A DNA stretch of 64,000 nucleotides from Phycisphaerales bacterium (GTDB lineage Bacteria > Planctomycetota > Phycisphaerae > Phycisphaerales > UBA1924), in assembly GCA_016742075.1 (NCBI GenBank), contig JACVCL010000001.1, positions 186,001 to 250,000 of the forward strand, read 5' to 3'. Shown here piece after piece: positions 49,883-58,651 of the stretch. A model generated the notes under the pieces. It did no database searches. It worked only from the letters and a program-made list of their open reading frames with translations, and had not been told where the DNA came from. The position numbers and the translations under genes are program-made. How positions within the stretch are numbered: the stretch's first letter is position 1; every line of letters begins with the position of its first letter.

Positions 49883-50701
49883 TTAGATTCCGAGTGCTCC
49901 GAAGTTGGCCTGGTCGTACACGCGCTCGACGTACGCGGCGATTGGCTTCTTGATGATCGCGCCGGAGCCCGAGTCCTCGGCGTCCGCGTAGCGGACCCAC
50001 AGGTACTCCCACCCCTTCTTGTTGATCCCGGTGACGGGACCGACGGTCAGGTTGGTCTGGTTGGGGCTTGCGGCGAACCGGAACGTGATCTCCCAGTCGT
50101 CGTCGGGACCGTCGCCGCGCTTGGATCCCGTCGCGCCCAGGAACAGCACCTCGCCCGCCGCGAACCCGCGGAACGACCCCGCGTTGGTCTTGCCCGTGCA
50201 CGAGAAGATCGCGCCCTTGTACGACGCGGTGACCTGCGCGTCGGTGAAGTAGTGCGTCTCGGAGAACTGGTAGACCGGGACGGTGATGTCCACGCCCTCG
50301 ACGCCGTCGGCGGTGACGCCGATCGCGCCGCCGAAGTCTGGCGCGGTGGTGCCCGGCGCTGGGCGGCGCTGCATGGTCTGCAGGCTCTGGGTAACGTGCT
50401 GGGTGCCGCCGCCAGTCTCGAACGTGAAGGACGACTCGCTGGGCGTGCTCGTGCCGGTGGACGCGTTCTGGCTGTAGCGGACGGTCACGTCCCACAGCTG
50501 TGGGCCGATGGGCTCGATCTGGATGGTCTGGCGCGGGAGTGTGTCGTATGTCGCCGGTGAGGCCGCTTGCGCTGCGGTGCGGGCAGCGAGGTCGTCGGCC
50601 GTGCCGCGCACGATGTAGCCGAGCTCTGCAGACGACTGCGAGGCTTGGTTCGCCTTGGTGGAACGGCGGCTCTCGAACTTCTCAAACACCTCGACCGGCA
50701 C
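49883..50701 (-). CDS. Phage tail-region hypothetical protein
   Basis: Position downstream of tape measure in late operon. Confidence 0.65.
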   Translation of the reverse strand: MPVEVFEKFESRRSTKANQASQSSAELGYIVRGTADDLAARTAAQAASPATYDTLPRQTIQIEPIGPQLWDVTVRYSQNASTGTSTPSESSFTFETGGGTQHVTQSLQTMQRRPAPGTTAPDFGGAIGVTADGVEGVDITVPVYQFSETHYFTDAQVTASYKGAIFSCTGKTNAGSFRGFAAGEVLFLGATGSKRGDGPDDDWEITFRFAASPNQTNLTVGPVTGINKKGWEYLWVRYADAEDSGSGAIIKKPIAAYVERVYDQANFGALGI

Positions 50702-50731
50702 GAGCGATCAACTCCTTTCTGTGTGAATGCG

Positions 50732-53161
50732 TCAGGCGAACCGCAGTCCGTTGTCCACGCTGGCATCGAGAAGGCGCTTGGTGTTGCGGGCGGTCTGCTC
50801 GGTCGCGCTGGCGGTGCGCTCGGCGGCGTCGCCACCGGTGCCCAGGCCCGAGACGGCCGCGGCGCTGAACGTGCCCGTCACGCTGATGCCCTTGCCGATG
50901 GCCGCGCCGAGGCCCGACAGCCGGTCCTCGAAGTCGGCCGTCAGATCCCGCTGCGGGCGACCGGGACCCTTCTCGGCGTCGGCGGCCTCGCGCTTCTTGC
51001 GGGCTTCTTCGATTGCAGCGGCGAGTTTCTGCTTGGCGGCGTCGAGCGCGGCCTGCGACTCGGCGAGCCCGGCTTCCGTGTCTTTGCGCAAGGCTTCCTG
51101 GGCGTTCTCAAAGTCCTGGCCGATCGCAGCGAGCGTCGCCTCGTGCATGGCGGCGGCGTCGCGGCGCTGTTGCTCCCGCTGCCCCTCGCGCGCGGTCACG
51201 GACTGCTGCGCGGCGTTCTCCAACTCGACTAGGCGGGATTCGAGCTGCTGATCGACCGCCTTCTTTGCGGCTTCGACATCCAGCCCGTCATCGAACAGCC
51301 CCTGGATCTCCAGCATCCGCTTGGCGACCCAGCTCGACGCCTCCTCCCAGATCATCTGGAAGCCCGTGGCGAAGTTGGTCCAGGTCTTTGACAGGAAGGC
51401 AGTCGTCTCGATCCACGCGACCTCGAGCGCGTGGAACACGATCTCCGCGGCGGCGAGCGCCCCGTACCACATGGAGTACGCCGTGGAGACGAAGAACTCC
51501 TTCGCGCCCAGCCACGCCTTGTTCAGCGCCGCCACGCCCTGCTGCCAGATGACCTTCAGCGACAGCCACAGGATCTCGGCTGCGAGTGCGATGTCGCCGG
51601 CGGCGAGGGCGTCGGAGATGCCGCCGACCACTTTGCTGACCCAATCTCGCAGTTCGGTGAACTTCTCCGCGAGCCACGACAGTGCCTCGCCGCCCGCGCT
51701 GGTGACCACCAGCAGCGTGCCGCCGAGCGCCACGATCGCGGCGATGGTCAGGCCGACCGGCGTGAGGATCGCGCCGATTGCGGCTCCGATCAGGCTGAAC
51801 GCCGTGCCGATCCCGCCGATGACGGCGGCCACGATGCCCAGCGCCGCCCCGATGCCAGAGATGATGTAGCCCAGCCCGACGATGGCAATCCCCGCGACGG
51901 CGACCGCCGCCGCAACCTTGAGCGCCCAGACCACCGTCTCCTTGTTCGCCTTCACCCACGCCGTCGCGCTGACGACGATGCGTGTGATCCGCTCGGTCAG
52001 GTCCTTGATGGTGGGTGCGAGCGCCCCGCCGATGGTGAACACGCCCTGCTTAAGGACCTTCCAGAGCGTGCCCAGCGCGTCGTTCAGCTCCGCAGCATCA
52101 CGAGCGGTCTCAGTGCTGACCGTGAGCCCGAGCTTGCGGGCCTGCTCCTGCATCTCGTTGATGCCCGCAGCGCCGTCGGCCATCAGCGGAAGAAGCTTCG
52201 TCCCGGCCTTGCCGAAGAGCTCCATCGCCATCGCGGCCCGCAGCGCCGGGTCTTGGATCTGTGAGATCCGGTCGGCCAGCAGCTTGAACTGCTCGTCAGG
52301 CGAGAGCTTGGCGAGGTCCTGCACCGTCAGGCCGAGCCGACCGAGGGCCTCGTTTGCCCCTTTCGAACCCTGGGACGCCTCCGTCAGCGTCTTCTGCATG
52401 ACCCGGAGGCCGTTCTCCAGCGTCTCCATGTCCGTGCCCGAGAGGTCGGCAGCGTAACCGAGCTCCGACAGGGCCTCGACACTCACGCCCGTGCGGGCGC
52501 TCATCTTGTCGAGCGCATCGCCCGAGTCGCTGAACACCTTCGCGGTGCCGAGCAGCGCGGTGATCGCCGCGACACCGATGCCCGCCATCTTGGTGCCGAT
52601 GGACTGCAGCCCCGCGCCGAAGGCTTCGAGCTTCTTCTGGGCCGCCTTCAGTCCAGCCGTCAGCTTGTCGCTGACGCCCAGCTCAACGAAGGCTCGCCCG
52701 GCTCGGATGCCCCGCGTATCGGCCACGTTCAATCCCCCTTTCTTGATCGAGTTCCGCCACAAGAGCGGCAGGTTTGGCCGCTCCTTCTCCAGCGCCGGGG
52801 CCATGTATGGCCGCGGAGCGATCCTGACCTTCTGTGACGTGAGCTTGCCTCCTCGCCTGCGAAGCACGACGACTTCGCCGCCATACTCCAAAGCGCTCGG
52901 TGCATCACTCTTCTTGAAGCCCACCGGCCCGACGACCACCGAGTCGGCGGGCTTGTCGTACCCGAACAGGATCAGCCGACGCAGGCTGCCCTCGTGCGAA
53001 TGGGGTGGGGCCCCGGGAGGGGCCGACCCCTTGCGTTTGCGGATGCTCGTCTTGGCCGCCGTGCGGATGAACGCGCCGGCCTTGCTGAGCACCTTCCGCT
53101 TGGCGTTGTCGACCGCCGCCATGACGACGTGGCGGTCGAAGAACATGTCTTTGATCCGCAT
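50732..53161 (-). CDS. HK97 gp10-like domain in-frame with tail tape measure protein
   Basis: N-terminal RTAAKTSIRKRKG...RIAPRPYMAPALEKERPNLPLLWRNSIKK, then ADTRGIRAGRAFVELGVSDKLTAGLKAAQKKLEAFGAGLQSIGTKM... with hydrophobic segments and coiled coil. Confidence 0.8.
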   Translation of the reverse strand: MRIKDMFFDRHVVMAAVDNAKRKVLSKAGAFIRTAAKTSIRKRKGSAPPGAPPHSHEGSLRRLILFGYDKPADSVVVGPVGFKKSDAPSALEYGGEVVVLRRRGGKLTSQKVRIAPRPYMAPALEKERPNLPLLWRNSIKKGGLNVADTRGIRAGRAFVELGVSDKLTAGLKAAQKKLEAFGAGLQSIGTKMAGIGVAAITALLGTAKVFSDSGDALDKMSARTGVSVEALSELGYAADLSGTDMETLENGLRVMQKTLTEASQGSKGANEALGRLGLTVQDLAKLSPDEQFKLLADRISQIQDPALRAAMAMELFGKAGTKLLPLMADGAAGINEMQEQARKLGLTVSTETARDAAELNDALGTLWKVLKQGVFTIGGALAPTIKDLTERITRIVVSATAWVKANKETVVWALKVAAAVAVAGIAIVGLGYIISGIGAALGIVAAVIGGIGTAFSLIGAAIGAILTPVGLTIAAIVALGGTLLVVTSAGGEALSWLAEKFTELRDWVSKVVGGISDALAAGDIALAAEILWLSLKVIWQQGVAALNKAWLGAKEFFVSTAYSMWYGALAAAEIVFHALEVAWIETTAFLSKTWTNFATGFQMIWEEASSWVAKRMLEIQGLFDDGLDVEAAKKAVDQQLESRLVELENAAQQSVTAREGQREQQRRDAAAMHEATLAAIGQDFENAQEALRKDTEAGLAESQAALDAAKQKLAAAIEEARKKREAADAEKGPGRPQRDLTADFEDRLSGLGAAIGKGISVTGTFSAAAVSGLGTGGDAAERTASATEQTARNTKRLLDASVDNGLRFA

Positions 53162-53166
53162 GGTGA

Positions 53167-53667
53167 TCACGCACCACTCCCCGCCCCCCCAACCGAGCCG
53201 CCATTCCCGCCGCCGGTGCTGGCGAGACCGCTGCCCTTCTCCAGACCCTTGTTGAAAGACGCTTCCTTCTCCTTGCGGAGACGGCCCGACCCGATGAACA
53301 GACCGACGATGCCGGTGAGCGCGGGCAGCGCCGGCCCGAGCACGGGCAGGCCAGCGACGGTCGGACCGACCGTGTCGAGGGCCGAGAGCGTGAGTTGGCC
53401 CAGCAGCCCGCGGATCTCGCCCGCCTTCTCGATGTTGCCCTTCCACTGCGCGCCGGTCGTCTGCGTGAGGTTGAACCAGTTCTGGTACTCAACCTCGGCC
53501 TCGTTGAGGCTGAGCGTCGATGGCAGGCCGGTGGTCTGCTGGATGGTGTTGGGTGTCTTGACCTTGACGATGTCGCCGAGGTCCAGGCCGGCGCACGACG
53601 CGAGCACGAGCGCCAGCAGGATCAGGGCACCGATGTAGACATAATGGCGGGTGGTCAGGCTCTTCAT
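53167..53667 (-). CDS. Putative phage lipoprotein with additional hydrophobic segment
   Basis: Lipobox ALVLASCAG; LPALTGIVGLFIGSG. Confidence 0.55.
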   Translation of the reverse strand: MKSLTTRHYVYIGALILLALVLASCAGLDLGDIVKVKTPNTIQQTTGLPSTLSLNEAEVEYQNWFNLTQTTGAQWKGNIEKAGEIRGLLGQLTLSALDTVGPTVAGLPVLGPALPALTGIVGLFIGSGRLRKEKEASFNKGLEKGSGLASTGGGNGGSVGGAGSGA

Positions 53668-53903
53668 GCACGAGTCTCCTTGGCGACCTCCGGCATGCGG
53701 CGGTCGATAAACACGTCTTTGAGGACCGACACGTCAACCTTGACGGGTCGCTGGGGCTTGTGGAATGGGTCGAAGTCAGCGGGCTTGAGCAGGCGGGATC
53801 GCTTGGGATCGCGGGCGGTGTTCGCCACCACGGACATGACGGCGGCGGCGATCGACCAGTCGTGGCGCTGGCGACCATCGAGCATGGCGACCAGCTCCCG
53901 CAA
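53664..53903 (-). CDS. Tail assembly chaperone second frame (gpT-like), probably expressed by -1 frameshift
   Basis: Located between gene 53906-54421 and the tape measure; -1 frame relative to upstream gene. Confidence 0.55.
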   Translation of the reverse strand: MRELVAMLDGRQRHDWSIAAAVMSVVANTARDPKRSRLLKPADFDPFHKPQRPVKVDVSVLKDVFIDRRMPEVAKETRA

Positions 53904-53905
53904 CG

Positions 53906-54421
53906 TCAGGGGCCCGGGGTCGAGGCCGAGGGCTCCGGCGCACTGGTAGATGAACTTCCAGGCGTCGGCGGCTCGGGGATGGGTGGGACCATCCGGCTCA
54001 CGAGCTTGTCCAGCTCGCTCTCGCTGGTCAGCGTCTCGATCCGCTTCTCCGTCAGGTCGCGGGCCTTGTCCAGTACCAGGTTGGTGGCCTGGAGCACCCG
54101 CCCGAGGTTGGCCCGGTCCCTCGGGCTCGGGCAGAAACTGATGAGTTCATCCAGCAACGCGCCCGTCGCGGCCTCGATGGCGTCGCCCGCCATCGCCTTG
54201 CCGAACTCCTCATCCGACACCTTGGCGGCGTCCGCCTCGGGCTTGCAGACCGCGTAGACCACGTCGCAGAGCAGCACGGGATCGCGGATGAACTTCTCTA
54301 TGAGCGTCCCCTCGATGACCTGCATGAGGTCGACACCCGTGAGCCCGCGCACGCGCTTGAGCGTGGCGACGTTGATATCCACCGTCCAGGTCCGACCCGC
54401 GTTGTCCTTGAACTGCCGCAT
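53906..54421 (-). CDS. Tail assembly chaperone (gpG-like)
   Basis: MRQFKDNAGRTWTVDINVATLKRVRGLTGVDLMQV...; position immediately after tail tube gene. Confidence 0.7.
   Translation of the reverse strand: MRQFKDNAGRTWTVDINVATLKRVRGLTGVDLMQVIEGTLIEKFIRDPVLLCDVVYAVCKPEADAAKVSDEEFGKAMAGDAIEAATGALLDELISFCPSPRDRANLGRVLQATNLVLDKARDLTEKRIETLTSESELDKLVSRMVPPIPEPPTPGSSSTSAPEPSASTPGP
53909..53915 (-). promoter_or_regulatory. Putative -1 ribosomal slippery heptamer G GGC CCC immediately before TGA
   Basis: Minus strand ...ACC CCG GGC CCC TGA; X XXY YYZ pattern in frame; -1 frame continues GGG CCC CTG ACG TTG CGG GAG CTG. Confidence 0.55.
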
Positions 54422-54435
54422 CCGTGCCTCCGTGC

Positions 54436-54864
54436 TTAGCTGCCGATCCATGAGGGCGCCGTGGTCGAGTACGTCACCTTCGCCGTCACCGAGACCGTGA
54501 TGGCCTCCTCGAGGGCTTCAGAGCGACTGAAGTTGGTGATGGAGAAGTCCGCCTGCAACCCCTGACCCGCGGCCGCGTCGAGGATCTGCAGGCCGATGGG
54601 GTCGTTGTTGAAGAAGGCGTTCTTGATGGCGGTGAACCCGGCATCGCCGGTGTCCCAGACCATCTCGAACTCGACGCTCGCTTCCTTGAGCGTGGCAACC
54701 GTGGCTCGCCAGCCGTTGTTGGCCCGCGTGGTCACGTCCGCCTCGCCCGCTTCGAGGTTCAGCGTCACGTCGCGGGTGTTTCCCAGCGCCGTCCACGCCC
54801 CCGCGCCCGCCTGGCCGCCCGTCTTGTACTTGAGAGCGGCCTCCATGCCGAGCCTGATTGCCAT
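54436..54864 (-). CDS. Major tail tube protein
   Basis: MAIRLGMEAALKYKTGGQAGAGAWTALGNTRDVTLNLEAGEADVTTRANNGWRATVATLKEASVEFEMVWDTGD. Confidence 0.82.
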   Translation of the reverse strand: MAIRLGMEAALKYKTGGQAGAGAWTALGNTRDVTLNLEAGEADVTTRANNGWRATVATLKEASVEFEMVWDTGDAGFTAIKNAFFNNDPIGLQILDAAAGQGLQADFSITNFSRSEALEEAITVSVTAKVTYSTTAPSWIGS

Positions 54865-54876
54865 CGCTGACTCCTT

Positions 54877-55134
54877 TCACTCGGCGCTGTGGCCGACCAC
54901 AAAGACCATCTCGCCAGCCTTGCTCTTGACCAGCACGTCCGCCAGGTTGACCCGCTCGAAGTAGTACTGAGTGCCGGGCGCGACGTCGATGGGGTCGGTC
55001 TTGCCGTCGGTCAGCAGCAGGTCCTGCGTGTTCTTGTGCGACGCGGTGAGCGTGAAGGTGGCGATCGTCTTCTGGGTCGCCAGCGGCTTGAGCTCGTCGG
55101 TCATCGCCACGCCGAAGATGATTGTGTTGCGCAT
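54877..55134 (-). CDS. Small phage protein of tail-completion region
   Basis: Operon context, no recognised domain. Confidence 0.6.
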   Translation of the reverse strand: MRNTIIFGVAMTDELKPLATQKTIATFTLTASHKNTQDLLLTDGKTDPIDVAPGTQYYFERVNLADVLVKSKAGEMVFVVGHSAE

Positions 55135-55136
55135 GG

Positions 55137-55568
55137 CTACCTCCGCTCCCGATAGGTGACGCTGAGCACGCTCGTGAACACCCGGTGCTGCTCGAGCGCT
55201 TCGCTCGATACCACCGGCTCGTTGCTGATCCCGACCCACGCCGCGTCGGGAAAGCCCTCCAGCCGTTTGAACCGCAGGTGATCCGCGATCGCCTCCACCA
55301 GCGCGAGCAGCTCATCGATCGCCGCGTCCGCCCCATCGGCGGGGAGCTTCTTCTGCACGCCCACATCCACGACGTACTCAATGGCCAGGCTGTCCCGCGT
55401 CACCGGCGACATCTGCAGCGTGCGAGGCACCACCGACACGCGGAGGTCCTTGAGGTCCTCAAGCGTGAACGCGGGCTGGAACACTCGCACGGCCGTGACC
55501 GGCTGCGAGAGGGTGCCGGCATTGATGTGCGCCACGACGGCGTCGGCGAGGGCGGCGATGGTGCTCAC
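55137..55568 (-). CDS. Phage tail completion/terminator-like protein
   Basis: STIAALADAVVAHINAGTL...LRVSVVPRTLQMSPVTRDSLAIEYVVDVGVQKKL; position and size. Confidence 0.6.
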   Translation of the reverse strand: MSTIAALADAVVAHINAGTLSQPVTAVRVFQPAFTLEDLKDLRVSVVPRTLQMSPVTRDSLAIEYVVDVGVQKKLPADGADAAIDELLALVEAIADHLRFKRLEGFPDAAWVGISNEPVVSSEALEQHRVFTSVLSVTYRERR

Positions 55569-55858
55569 GGGCCACCTCCGATGACGGGCGAGCCCGTCGT
55601 CGGCACGCTCTGCCGCGGCGAGTTGGAAGTCAGCCCGGACAGCTTGCCCTCGAGGAACCAGATCTTGCGCTCCATCTCGGCGTACTGAGCGCGGATGCTT
55701 CGGGCCTCGCCGATGAACTCGTCGAGCCGCTTCTCCACCTGCTGGAGCTTGGTGGTCACCACGCCCCACTGGATGGTCATCGCGCCCGCCGCGAGCACGA
55801 CGGTGACGACCACGCCGGCCCACCGAGCACTGCCGTTCTGTCCGTTGCCTTCTGCCAT
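55565..55858 (-). CDS. Small TM/coiled-coil protein (XhlA/holin-like)
   Basis: TM AGVVVTVVLAAGAMTIQWGV followed by coiled coil KLQQVEKRLDEFIGEARSIRAQYAEMERKIWFLEGKL. Confidence 0.5.
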   Translation of the reverse strand: MAEGNGQNGSARWAGVVVTVVLAAGAMTIQWGVVTTKLQQVEKRLDEFIGEARSIRAQYAEMERKIWFLEGKLSGLTSNSPRQSVPTTGSPVIGGGP

Positions 55859-55860
55859 CG

Positions 55861-56238
55861 TTACTCCGTTGCGATGTGCTTGGTGTGAATCCGAAACACC
55901 CTGCGGTACGGGTCGCTGTGCCTGAACGGCGGCTGTCCTCCGGGCGCATTGACCTCGTACACGAACACTGCCGTCCCAACCGTCTCGCGCACCTGATCGC
56001 CCGCCCGCGGGAGGATCGGGCCCGCGCCCAGTTCCAGGTCCTCTGTTCGCACGAGGAAGTCCCGCGACTCCACTCGGTGAATGAGCCCCGCGTCGTCGGC
56101 CTGCTCGAACTCGGTCTTGCCGATGGTGGCCTGGACTTCCTTCTCGTCCGTGCCACGCCGGTAAAGAACCGGGCGAGAGAGGTGCTGGTGACGTTGGGCA
56201 TCGAGGAACGCTGCGCCGCGATCGAGCAGGTCGCCCAC
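55861..56238 (-). CDS. Phage head-tail joining-region protein
   Basis: Position between decoration protein and tail completion genes. Confidence 0.5.
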   Translation of the reverse strand: MGDLLDRGAAFLDAQRHQHLSRPVLYRRGTDEKEVQATIGKTEFEQADDAGLIHRVESRDFLVRTEDLELGAGPILPRAGDQVRETVGTAVFVYEVNAPGGQPPFRHSDPYRRVFRIHTKHIATE

Positions 56239-56247
56239 AGGTGCTCC

Positions 56248-56595
56248 TTACTGCTGCAGGCGAACGCGAACGATGGTGTCGGCGTCGACGGTGGCCTTCA
56301 CCGCCTTGCCGATCAGCTTGTTCGCGCCGGCGGCCGCGTTCTTGGTGGCGTTCTGGGCGGCCGCATCCCAGTACGTGAGCGTGCCCGCAGGGATGGCACT
56401 GCCAGCGCCGACCGCCTTGTTGAAGTCGAAGACGCCGGTGACGGCGATCGAACCCAACTGGCCCGCCTTGATCGGTGCCTGCGTGACGCCGATGAGGTCC
56501 GCCTGCACGACCACCGCGCCGACGAGCACGTCAGCGCCGGGGGTGTAGTCGATCGAGCCGCCTTCCTGAACGAACTTTGCTGGTCCTGAAGCCAT
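56248..56595 (-). CDS. DUF2190-like capsid decoration protein
   Basis: MASGPAKFVQEGGSIDYTPGADVLVGAVVVQADLIGVTQAPIKAGQLGSIAVTGVFDFNKA; an upstream ATG at 56721 is an alternative start. Confidence 0.75.
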   Translation of the reverse strand: MASGPAKFVQEGGSIDYTPGADVLVGAVVVQADLIGVTQAPIKAGQLGSIAVTGVFDFNKAVGAGSAIPAGTLTYWDAAAQNATKNAAAGANKLIGKAVKATVDADTIVRVRLQQ

Positions 56596-56724
56596 TGCTG
56601 AACCTCCGTCTGTTGGTGGGCCATCGGTGTCGATGCCCGATTGCTGATCGATGCCGCTCTGGAGGTCGCCGGGGAGCTCTTCGCCGAGCCCCCCAGCGCC
56701 TGTGCTGACCTGCCCGGGCATGGC

Positions 56725-58647
56725 TTACACCTCGCCCTTGCTCTTGACGCCGCCGCGCGGGTCCTGCAGGTTGACGCCGAAGTCGTGGTACCCACGCATC
56801 CGGATGCCGAGCATGTTGAAGTCGGCTTCCGAGCTCTCGACCGTCGGGGCTTCCTTGCCATCGAGGAACGCGACCTCGATCACCGGCAGGTCGTTGGGGT
56901 CTGCGAGCAGGTACCACGCCTTGGCGGAGTTGCCGGTGTAGATGGCGTTGGCCAGGTAGCGGCTGACCTCGATGCGGAACTTGCCCTGGTGCGGGTTGGC
57001 AATCGGGAACTTGGTGTTCGCGGTGGTGTCCCGAAGCTCGACGCTCTTGAAGAGCTGCGTGCCCATCGCCGAGAGTGCCGTGGGCACCAGCATGATCGAC
57101 GGCATCACGCCCGTGGGCTTGCCGTCCGAGTCCACCAGGTCCATGAACGCCTGCTCGACCTTGGTCAGGCCATCGATGCCCAGCGCCGTGTCCGCGCCCG
57201 AGACGAAGTTCTTGTTGCCGACGCTGAAGAACGCCGCGTTGTTCATGAACGCCGTCCAGAAGACGTCGTTGATCTTGAGGCCCGAGCCACGGCCGAGCTT
57301 GCGAGGGACCGTGGTGATCGCGCCGAGATCATCGTTGATGATGTCGCGTCGATCGATGGACAACATCAGGGCGTAGGTGCTGGCCTTGTTGGTGTAGGTC
57401 TCTTCTCCGAGCGTGCCGTGCTTGATCTCGCCACCCGCGCCGATCTCCTCGTATTGGTCCTTGCCGATGAGGCGGTAGCTCGTGACCGTCTTGAAGTCGT
57501 TCACGTTGCGGACCGCGCAGATGTTCCGCCACACGCGCTCGACCGAGAAGAATCCCTCGAGCAGGAACTTGTTGGCGACGTTGGAGAGGATGCCGCCGAC
57601 ATCGATGGTGGTCATGCCCGCCTCGATGCCCCGGCCGAACGCGGCCTCGAGCACGCGGCGGCTGTCGCGGAACGTGCGGCCCGTGTACCCGTTGGCAATC
57701 GCGGCCTCGAAGAGCAGTTCCTGCAAGCCCAGGCCGCCATTGAACCGCTTGGCCGCGACGTCCATTGCTTGCTCCGAGCAGACCTTCTCGATGCCTTCGA
57801 GCTTGGCGCTCTGGAAGCACGCGGCCTCCAGCACCTCACTGGTCACGCTCGTGTCGATCACATGGATGCCGGGGACCTTGGGGCGGCTGGCGCGGAGGAC
57901 TTCCAGTTCAGTGCGGGTGGCGTCCCAGTTGTCGCGGATGGCCTGGGCCTCGATGCTGCTGTACTTGCCACCGCACACCTTGCGGATCGCGTCGATGCGG
58001 GCCGTCTCGGCGAGCGCCGCAGCGCGGACCTGCTCGGGCGTCTGCTCGGTGCCGGTGACGGGAGGGTTTGCAGAGGGAGTGGGGTTGGAATCGTCGGCCA
58101 TGACGCTGGGCTCCTTGTGAAGACGCGCGGCGATGCTCGCGCTGGTGCGGCCGTCTGCGCCGAGATCCACGAAACTGATCTCGCCGAGCGTGGCCTTGCG
58201 AACGACGTTGACCGGGCCGGTGATCTCCTGGCCGTTGACCGTCGCCTTCTGGTTGTCCTTGATGAACTCGAACTCCTCGACGCTCGCGCCGACGGAGGCC
58301 TGCCAGGGGAATCCGTTCCGGCTGGAGGCGACAACCTCCTTCGCGGCGGGCGTATCGCGGGAAATCACGCCGGTGGCGACGAGCTGCCCGGCCTCGACGC
58401 GGATCGCATCGGTGTGGCCGACGCCCGAGAGCGGGTCGTGACCGAAGCGGATGGGGCGCGCCTGCGAGGGGACACCCAGGCCAGCGAGGTCGATCACCAC
58501 GGGGTGCCGCCAGCCTCCGACGCGCATCGCGCCGCCGCTGTACGCGACCATCTTGAACCGGGGCAGCGGCGCGCTCTGGCCATCCGCCGCGGCGGTGAAG
58601 GTGATGTCGGCCGTCGCGGTGAGCGTGAGCGCGGGCAGGATCTTCAT
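56725..58647 (-). CDS. Prohead protease fused to major capsid protein
   Basis: N-terminal FGHDPLSGVGHTDAIRVEAGQLVATGVIS...FPWQASVG...LGEISFVDLGADGRTSASIAA; C-terminal capsid domain ...VPTALSAMGTQLFKSVELRD...PIANPHQGKFRIEVSRYLAN. Confidence 0.82.
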   Translation of the reverse strand: MKILPALTLTATADITFTAAADGQSAPLPRFKMVAYSGGAMRVGGWRHPVVIDLAGLGVPSQARPIRFGHDPLSGVGHTDAIRVEAGQLVATGVISRDTPAAKEVVASSRNGFPWQASVGASVEEFEFIKDNQKATVNGQEITGPVNVVRKATLGEISFVDLGADGRTSASIAARLHKEPSVMADDSNPTPSANPPVTGTEQTPEQVRAAALAETARIDAIRKVCGGKYSSIEAQAIRDNWDATRTELEVLRASRPKVPGIHVIDTSVTSEVLEAACFQSAKLEGIEKVCSEQAMDVAAKRFNGGLGLQELLFEAAIANGYTGRTFRDSRRVLEAAFGRGIEAGMTTIDVGGILSNVANKFLLEGFFSVERVWRNICAVRNVNDFKTVTSYRLIGKDQYEEIGAGGEIKHGTLGEETYTNKASTYALMLSIDRRDIINDDLGAITTVPRKLGRGSGLKINDVFWTAFMNNAAFFSVGNKNFVSGADTALGIDGLTKVEQAFMDLVDSDGKPTGVMPSIMLVPTALSAMGTQLFKSVELRDTTANTKFPIANPHQGKFRIEVSRYLANAIYTGNSAKAWYLLADPNDLPVIEVAFLDGKEAPTVESSEADFNMLGIRMRGYHDFGVNLQDPRGGVKSKGEV

Positions 58648-58651
58648 GGAG

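Noticed and set aside
49112-50560. 482-aa plus-strand ORF in the tail region
   Set aside because: Antisense Arg/Gly/Val-rich translation with no coherent pattern.
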